A stretch of 64,000 nucleotides of DNA from Mycobacterium sp. E3251 (GTDB taxonomy: Bacteria; Actinomycetota; Actinomycetes; Mycobacteriales; Mycobacteriaceae), in assembly GCF_001666835.1 (NCBI RefSeq), contig NZ_LZJF01000057.1, positions 1 through 64,000 of the forward strand, written 5' to 3'. Position numbers and translations under genes: made by a program. Positions within the stretch are counted from its first letter, which is position 1; every line of letters starts with the position of its first letter. Positions 59,627 through 64,000 of the stretch are shown here, in pieces. Below the pieces are notes generated by a model, which saw only the letters and a program-made list of their open reading frames with translations, was not told the DNA's origin and did not search any database.

Positions 59627-61024
59627 ATGCCGCAACCGGTGCTGCGTGAACGCCTGATCGATCTCGAGGTCCCGGACCAGGACGAGGCGCGCGGCCGCGC
59701 GCTGCGCAAGGCCGTGCCACGGCGCACGCTCGCACAGCTGACCCCGTCCGGGAAGTCGGCCACCGAAATCCTGGTGGCTCAGAATGCCGATCGGGTACCA
59801 GAACTCGTCCCGCTGCGGTTCGCCCGGATGCTCGCCGACCCGTTCTCCTTTTACCGCGGGTCGGCCGCGGTGATGGCCGCCGACCTGGGCGCCAGCCCGT
59901 CGAGCGGGATCGAAGTGATGTGTTGCGGCGACGCTCACGTGTCCAACTTCGGAATGTACGCGGCGCCGCATCGCTCAATAGTGTTCGACCTGAACGACTT
60001 CGACGAGGCAGCCGTCGCCCCGGCCGAATGGGACGTTAAGCGCCTGATCACCAGCGCGATCGTCGGCGGGCGCCATGCGGGCTATCCCGCCAAGGCCATC
60101 CGCCGCTGCGTCGGGCAGGCGCTGGCCGGCTACCAGTCCAGCCTGCAGTCCATGCTCGCGATGGACGTCCTGGACCGCTACTACCTTCGTGTGGAGCCGG
60201 AACGCCACGCCGAGACGGTATCCAAGGGCCTGCTCGGCGTGATTCAAAAGACGACATCCCGGGCTCGCAGCCGGACGTCGGCGCGGCTCTTCAGGCAGCT
60301 CACCGAGGTCGGCGCCGACGGGACGCCGCGGCTGCGGGAGGCGCCACCGGTCCTGCAGCACCTCGATGAGGACGCCGAAGCCGTTCTGGTGGAATCGATT
60401 CAGGAGTACCTGACCACCGTTCCCGCCGACATCGCGCTGCTGCTGTCACACTTTCGCGTCACGGACGTGGCGCTGCGGGTGGTCGGCGTCGGCAGCGTCG
60501 GCACCCGCTGCTTCCTGGTCATCCTGGTGGGACCCAACGCCACACCGCTCATCCTGCAGATCAAGGAGGCGACCCGGTCAGTGCTCGACGAATACGGCGG
60601 CTGGCCTCAACCGCGCATGTTGACGGCCGCCATCGAGGCCAAGGGCCAGGGCATGCGCGTCGTCGATGGGCAGCGGATACTGCAGGCGATGTCGGACGTG
60701 TTTCTCGGGCCGACCCGCAAGGACGGCCGCGACTACTACGTCCGGCAATTCCACGACATGAAGGGCACGATCGAGACCGAGGGCATGGCGGCCGCCACGT
60801 TTAGCGACTACGTCGCCGCCTGCGCGGTGCTCCTGGCCCGGGCCCATTCCCAGAGTGCGAACGCCTCGTTGCTGCGCGGATACGTCGGCTCTGGCGGGAT
60901 CGTGCAATCCGCGGTGGCCGAATGGTGCTACGTCTACGCCGACAAGTCGCTCGACGATTTCCACCAGTTGAAGGCCGCGGCCGCGGCCGGCGACATCGAG
61001 GTCGCGGCGGACCCCGCCCGGTAG
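59627..61024 (+). CDS. DUF2252 protein (kinase-like fold)
   Basis: A 465-residue DUF2252 protein. The block PFSFYRGSAAVMAADL (about 80) is followed by CCGDAHVSNFG and VFDLNDFDEA, which resemble the catalytic and metal-binding loops of aminoglycoside-phosphotransferase-like kinases. LQIKEATRSVLDEY and RDYYVRQFHDMKG come later. The function is unproven in this family. The frame open to 59546 is discarded because the leaderless -10 fixes ATG 59627. The alcohol dehydrogenase follows after 56 bases. Confidence 0.78.
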   Translation: MPQPVLRERLIDLEVPDQDEARGRALRKAVPRRTLAQLTPSGKSATEILVAQNADRVPELVPLRFARMLADPFSFYRGSAAVMAADLGASPSSGIEVMCCGDAHVSNFGMYAAPHRSIVFDLNDFDEAAVAPAEWDVKRLITSAIVGGRHAGYPAKAIRRCVGQALAGYQSSLQSMLAMDVLDRYYLRVEPERHAETVSKGLLGVIQKTTSRARSRTSARLFRQLTEVGADGTPRLREAPPVLQHLDEDAEAVLVESIQEYLTTVPADIALLLSHFRVTDVALRVVGVGSVGTRCFLVILVGPNATPLILQIKEATRSVLDEYGGWPQPRMLTAAIEAKGQGMRVVDGQRILQAMSDVFLGPTRKDGRDYYVRQFHDMKGTIETEGMAAATFSDYVAACAVLLARAHSQSANASLLRGYVGSGGIVQSAVAEWCYVYADKSLDDFHQLKAAAAAGDIEVAADPAR

Positions 61025-61080
61025 CAACTTGCCCGGCGCGGCCCCACTCGAACACCCCGGCAGAAAGGCGGCACCAGTCG

Positions 61081-62241
61081 ATGCGAAGCCGCGCGGCCAT
61101 CCTCTATGAGTACGGACACCCCTGGACCGTCGAGGAATTCGAGCTGGATCCGCCGAAGGCGGGCGAGGTGCTGGTGCGGCTGGCCGCGTGCGGGCTCTGC
61201 CACTCCGACGAACACATCCGGCAGGGGAAGTTGGCCGCGCCGCCAGAGACCTTGCGCGCCTTGGGGTTACCCGCCATGTCGCCGACGATCGGCGGCCACG
61301 AGGGCTCCGGCGTGGTCGTCGATGTCGGGGCGGGCGTCGCCGGATTCGCGCCGGGCGACCACGTGGTGACATCCTTCGTCGCGGTCTGCGGCCAGTGTCG
61401 TTGGTGCGCCTCGGGGATGGAGTACCTGTGCGACACGGGGTCGGGGACCCTGGCGCCGGGCATGCCGACGGACGGCACCTTTCGCCATCACACCGCCGAC
61501 GGCCGCGACCTCGGCCACGTGTCCAAGATCGGTGCATTCGCCGAACACACTGTCGTGGCGGCTAATTCGCTGGTCAAGATCGACCCGAGCTTTCCCCTGG
61601 TGCCCGCCGCGCTGCTGGCGTGCGCGGCGCCCACCGGGTACGGGTCGTCGGCCCGGCGCGCCGGGGTACGGGGCGGCGACACGGTGGTGGTGATCGGCAC
61701 CGGCGGCATCGGAACCGCGGCCGTTCAGGGCGCGCGCATCAGCGGCGCGGCCCGGATCGTCGCGGTCGACGTGAGCGACTTCAAGCGCACCTCCGCTATG
61801 ACTTTCGGCGCAACCCACGTCGCCGCGACGGCGACCGACGCGCTCGAGCTGGTGCGCGACCTGACGCGCGGAGTGATGGCGGATGCGGTCGTGGTCTCCC
61901 CCACCATGATCGGCGAGGCCGACGTCGGGACGGCGCTGGCGTTGACCCGCAAGGGCGGCACGTGCGTGCTGACCGGGCTTCCGGTGCCCGCGACGGTCTC
62001 GATCGCCGTCGCCCTGCAAGACTTCATCCTGATGAACAAGACGTTGTGCGGCACGGTGTTCGGCTCGTGCAATCCCAAGAGCGACATCCCGCTGCTGGCC
62101 ACGCTGTACGAGTCGGGTCGACTACTCCTCGACGAGATGATCACCCAGCGCTACCGGCTCGGCGACATCAACGACGCCTACGCCGATCTGGCTGCAGGCC
62201 GCCTGGTCCGCGGGGTCATCGACTTCGGCCTGGGCCAGTAG
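61081..62241 (+). CDS. zinc-dependent alcohol dehydrogenase (NDMA-/mycothiol-type relative)
   Basis: A 386-residue medium-chain alcohol dehydrogenase. The catalytic zinc ligands are in CGLCHSDEH and GGHEGSG. The structural zinc cysteines are in CGQCRWCASGMEYLC. The NAD site is VIGTGGIGTAAVQGAR (about 205). The long N-terminal form and DTGSGTLAPGMP insertion resemble the actinobacterial group that includes NDMA-dependent and AdhD enzymes. GAAAGGCGGCACCAGTCG precedes ATG 61081. Its last 120 bases overlap the end of the leftward monooxygenase gene. Confidence 0.82.
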   Translation: MRSRAAILYEYGHPWTVEEFELDPPKAGEVLVRLAACGLCHSDEHIRQGKLAAPPETLRALGLPAMSPTIGGHEGSGVVVDVGAGVAGFAPGDHVVTSFVAVCGQCRWCASGMEYLCDTGSGTLAPGMPTDGTFRHHTADGRDLGHVSKIGAFAEHTVVAANSLVKIDPSFPLVPAALLACAAPTGYGSSARRAGVRGGDTVVVIGTGGIGTAAVQGARISGAARIVAVDVSDFKRTSAMTFGATHVAATATDALELVRDLTRGVMADAVVVSPTMIGEADVGTALALTRKGGTCVLTGLPVPATVSIAVALQDFILMNKTLCGTVFGSCNPKSDIPLLATLYESGRLLLDEMITQRYRLGDINDAYADLAAGRLVRGVIDFGLGQ

Positions 62242-63750
62242 CCAGTCCCGCGACCGGAGCCGCCAGGTCCGGCGGGCGTACTCCAGCTCGGTGTAGGGCC
62301 ACTGGGTGACGATGCGGCCGGTGGGCGAGCGAAAGTAGCTGTCGCACCGGGTCCAGATGGTGCGCTCCAGATCCGCGGAAAGCTGGTCGTTGTAGCGCTT
62401 TTCGGCTTCCGGGCGGACGTCCACGTAGCCGCCCGTGCGCGCCACCCGGCTGACCGCGCTGGCAACCAGACGCGCGGCGGCCTCCAGAATGTAGACAATC
62501 GAGTTGCCGCCCTGGTTGGTGTTCGGGCCGTAGAGCATGAAGAAATTCGGAAAACCGCTGACCGCGACGCCCAGGTAGGCACTCGGGTCGTCACCCCAGC
62601 GCTCGTGCAGACTTTGGCCGCCTCGTCCGAGCACCTCGATGCCGGCGAGGTAGCGGCTGGTCTGGAATCCGGTGGCGCACACGATCGCGTCGGCGCCTAT
62701 CGACCCGCCGCTGACAGTCTCGATCGACGTCTCGGTAACTCGCGCGATCGGTTCGGTCACCAGATCGACGTGGTCCTTCTGTAGCGCCAGATAGTAGTCG
62801 TCGCCCAGTAGCACCCGCTTGCATCGGAATGGATAGTCGGGCGTCAGCGCCCGGCGCAGTCGCTCGTCGGCAACGGTGCGCTCGAGGAACGACGTCGCGA
62901 CCCGTGAGCGACTCGCCACCCGCGGGTCTTCGACGGCGTTGCCGGCGAAGTCGTGAAATTGCTTCCAGACTCGCCATCGTTCCCTGCGAACCGCCCACGG
63001 GTGGCGGCGAAACCTCGCCAGCTCCTGATCACTGAAGGGACGGTCGTCCTTGGGCACCATCCAGGGCGGCGTTCGCTGAAACACGGTGACACCGGCGGCG
63101 ATTCGAGCGAGTTCGGGGACCACCTGCACCGCGCTGGCGCCGGTACCGATCACCGCGACTTGCCGGCCGGACAGGTCCACCCCCGGATCCCACGCAGATG
63201 TGTGCATCAAGTGGCCGCGGTAACCGGTGAGTCCCTCGATGTCTGGCAGTTTGGGGGCGCCGAACAGGCCGACGGCGCTGACCACCACGTCGGCACGCAG
63301 CGTGGTGACGGTGTCGCTATTCGCCTGTTGCAGCTGCAATTCCCACTGCCGGCCGCCCTCGTCCCATCGCGCCCGCCGTACGTGAGTCCGCAAGGTCAGG
63401 TGGCGGCGCAGGTCGAAGTCGTCGACCACCGATTCCAGGTAGGCCAGGATTTCGGGCTGGCGGGCGTAAGTACGGCTCCAGGATTTGTTGGGGGCGAAGG
63501 AGAACGAGTACAGGTGGCTCTGCACGTCGCACGCGGCTCCGGGATAGGTGTTGCGCCGCCAGGTCCCGCCGACGCCGTCGTCGCCCTCGATGATGACTAG
63601 ATCGTCGATCCCGGCCCGGCGTAAGGCGACGGCGACGCCGATGCCCCCGAACCCCGCACCGATGATCGCCACCCTGGGCGGGCGTCCGCGGCGGGTCGCC
63701 GCCCGCAGCCGGCCGATGCCGTAGCGCCAGCGGGCCTGCCTACTGGTCAC
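62122..63750 (-). CDS. Baeyer-Villiger-type flavin monooxygenase
   Basis: A 542-residue FAD/NADPH monooxygenase: VAIIGAGFGGIGVAVAL (first Rossmann), GDDGVGGTWRRNTYPGA, YRGHLMHTSAWDP (class fingerprint with Tyr for Phe), VAVIGTGASAVQVVPEL (second Rossmann) and the late FMLYGPNTNQGG. GTG 63750 overlaps the preceding stop (GTGA), so it is translated with the upstream monooxygenase. The frame open to 63801 lies in that gene. The last 40 residues run antisense through the end of the alcohol dehydrogenase gene. It would oxidise a ketone or a heteroatom. Confidence 0.82.
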   Translation of the reverse strand: MTSRQARWRYGIGRLRAATRRGRPPRVAIIGAGFGGIGVAVALRRAGIDDLVIIEGDDGVGGTWRRNTYPGAACDVQSHLYSFSFAPNKSWSRTYARQPEILAYLESVVDDFDLRRHLTLRTHVRRARWDEGGRQWELQLQQANSDTVTTLRADVVVSAVGLFGAPKLPDIEGLTGYRGHLMHTSAWDPGVDLSGRQVAVIGTGASAVQVVPELARIAAGVTVFQRTPPWMVPKDDRPFSDQELARFRRHPWAVRRERWRVWKQFHDFAGNAVEDPRVASRSRVATSFLERTVADERLRRALTPDYPFRCKRVLLGDDYYLALQKDHVDLVTEPIARVTETSIETVSGGSIGADAIVCATGFQTSRYLAGIEVLGRGGQSLHERWGDDPSAYLGVAVSGFPNFFMLYGPNTNQGGNSIVYILEAAARLVASAVSRVARTGGYVDVRPEAEKRYNDQLSADLERTIWTRCDSYFRSPTGRIVTQWPYTELEYARRTWRLRSRDWLLAQAEVDDPADQAACSQIGVGVVDVAEPVALGDHLVEE

Positions 63751-64000
63751 GGGCTGCCCCCGCGAATCAGGTAGCCCGCCAGGCCACCGTCGGCGCGCCA
63801 TGCCTGCAGGATGTCGGCGTACTCGGTTGGGGCACCGAAGAAGAAGCTGCCCTGGCGGGTCTTGTTGTCCGCCTTGCCCTCCCGGTTGTAGTAGCCGGGC
63901 GTGCAGGTCTGGGCGCGCTCGGCGCTCGCCGCCGAGCGGGTGACGACGGTGTCGACCCAGGCGGACTCCGCGGCGGGTGCCGCCTCGACCTCGGTGACGC
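63747..64000 (-). CDS. flavin monooxygenase, C-terminal part (cut by window edge)
   Basis: The last 83 codons of a second FAD monooxygenase. The closing segment CTPGYYNREGKADNKTRQGS, followed by FFFGAPTEYADILQAWRADG, is the same C-terminal block as in the enzyme at 16499. The rest lies beyond the window. Its TGA overlaps the GTG of the monooxygenase at 63750, so the two are a tandem pair. Confidence 0.75.
   Translation of the reverse strand, partial: VTEVEAAPAAESAWVDTVVTRSAASAERAQTCTPGYYNREGKADNKTRQGSFFFGAPTEYADILQAWRADGGLAGYLIRGGSP

Noticed and set aside
1..64000. CRISPR arrays, insertion sequences, prophage or toxin-antitoxin pairs
   Set aside because: No regular spaced repeats, transposase, integrase or terminal repeats were seen.

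Overview
The window is GC-rich DNA of a mycobacterium, most likely a slow grower close to the M. avium complex. The evidence is the gene content (carboxylic acid reductase, L,D-transpeptidase, CtpI-type ATPase, cutinase, alpha/beta-hydrolase adenylate cyclase, many FadD ligases and SDRs), the ATGA/GTGA-type gene overlaps, and the many leaderless starts in which a TANNNT -10 element sits 6-7 bases before the start codon. The species call is inference. No rRNA, tRNA, insertion sequence, phage gene or CRISPR array was seen.

The left half carries a backbone that, from memory, is collinear with M. tuberculosis Rv0119-Rv0107c read backwards with every orientation kept: fadD7-like (1-648, cut by the window edge), oxcA, oxyS, ldtA, the Rv0111-like acyltransferase, the Rv0110-like rhomboid protease and ctpI. 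Blocks of other genes sit between these anchors. They are an isochorismatase-like hydrolase, a carboxylic acid reductase with a lipoprotein, quinone-type oxidoreductase and methyltransferase, and a 12.3-kb catabolic cluster (14375-26655) between the acyltransferase and the rhomboid gene.

The catabolic cluster is the most interesting system. Six leftward genes (SDR, Rieske oxygenase, LLM-class flavin oxidoreductase, Baeyer-Villiger-type monooxygenase, SDR, class III CoA-transferase) are mostly joined by stop/start overlaps. They diverge from four rightward genes (SMP-30-like lactonase candidate, GntR/HutC regulator, acyl-CoA ligase, SDR). The divergent promoter region holds two copies of a GntR-type operator (TTGTCYGGACMA), one on each promoter. 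The set reads as hydroxylation, dehydrogenation, ring expansion to a lactone, hydrolysis, and CoA activation of an unknown alicyclic or aromatic substrate.

From 28 kb to the end the window is a mosaic of short metabolic and regulatory units. These are an ECF sigma factor with a SnoaL tail divergent from an SDR/DUF899 pair; ctpI; a FadD/SDR pair; a cutinase; a LuxC/LuxE-like reductase pair; an MpaB-type oxygenase divergent from TetR with a perfect operator; a LipJ-like hydrolase-cyclase; several methyltransferases, SDRs and SRPBCC proteins; an IclR-LysR-MmgE/PrpD run; a CaCA-type antiporter behind a possible structured leader RNA; a DUF2252 protein; an alcohol dehydrogenase; and two tandem flavin monooxygenases, the second cut off by the right edge.
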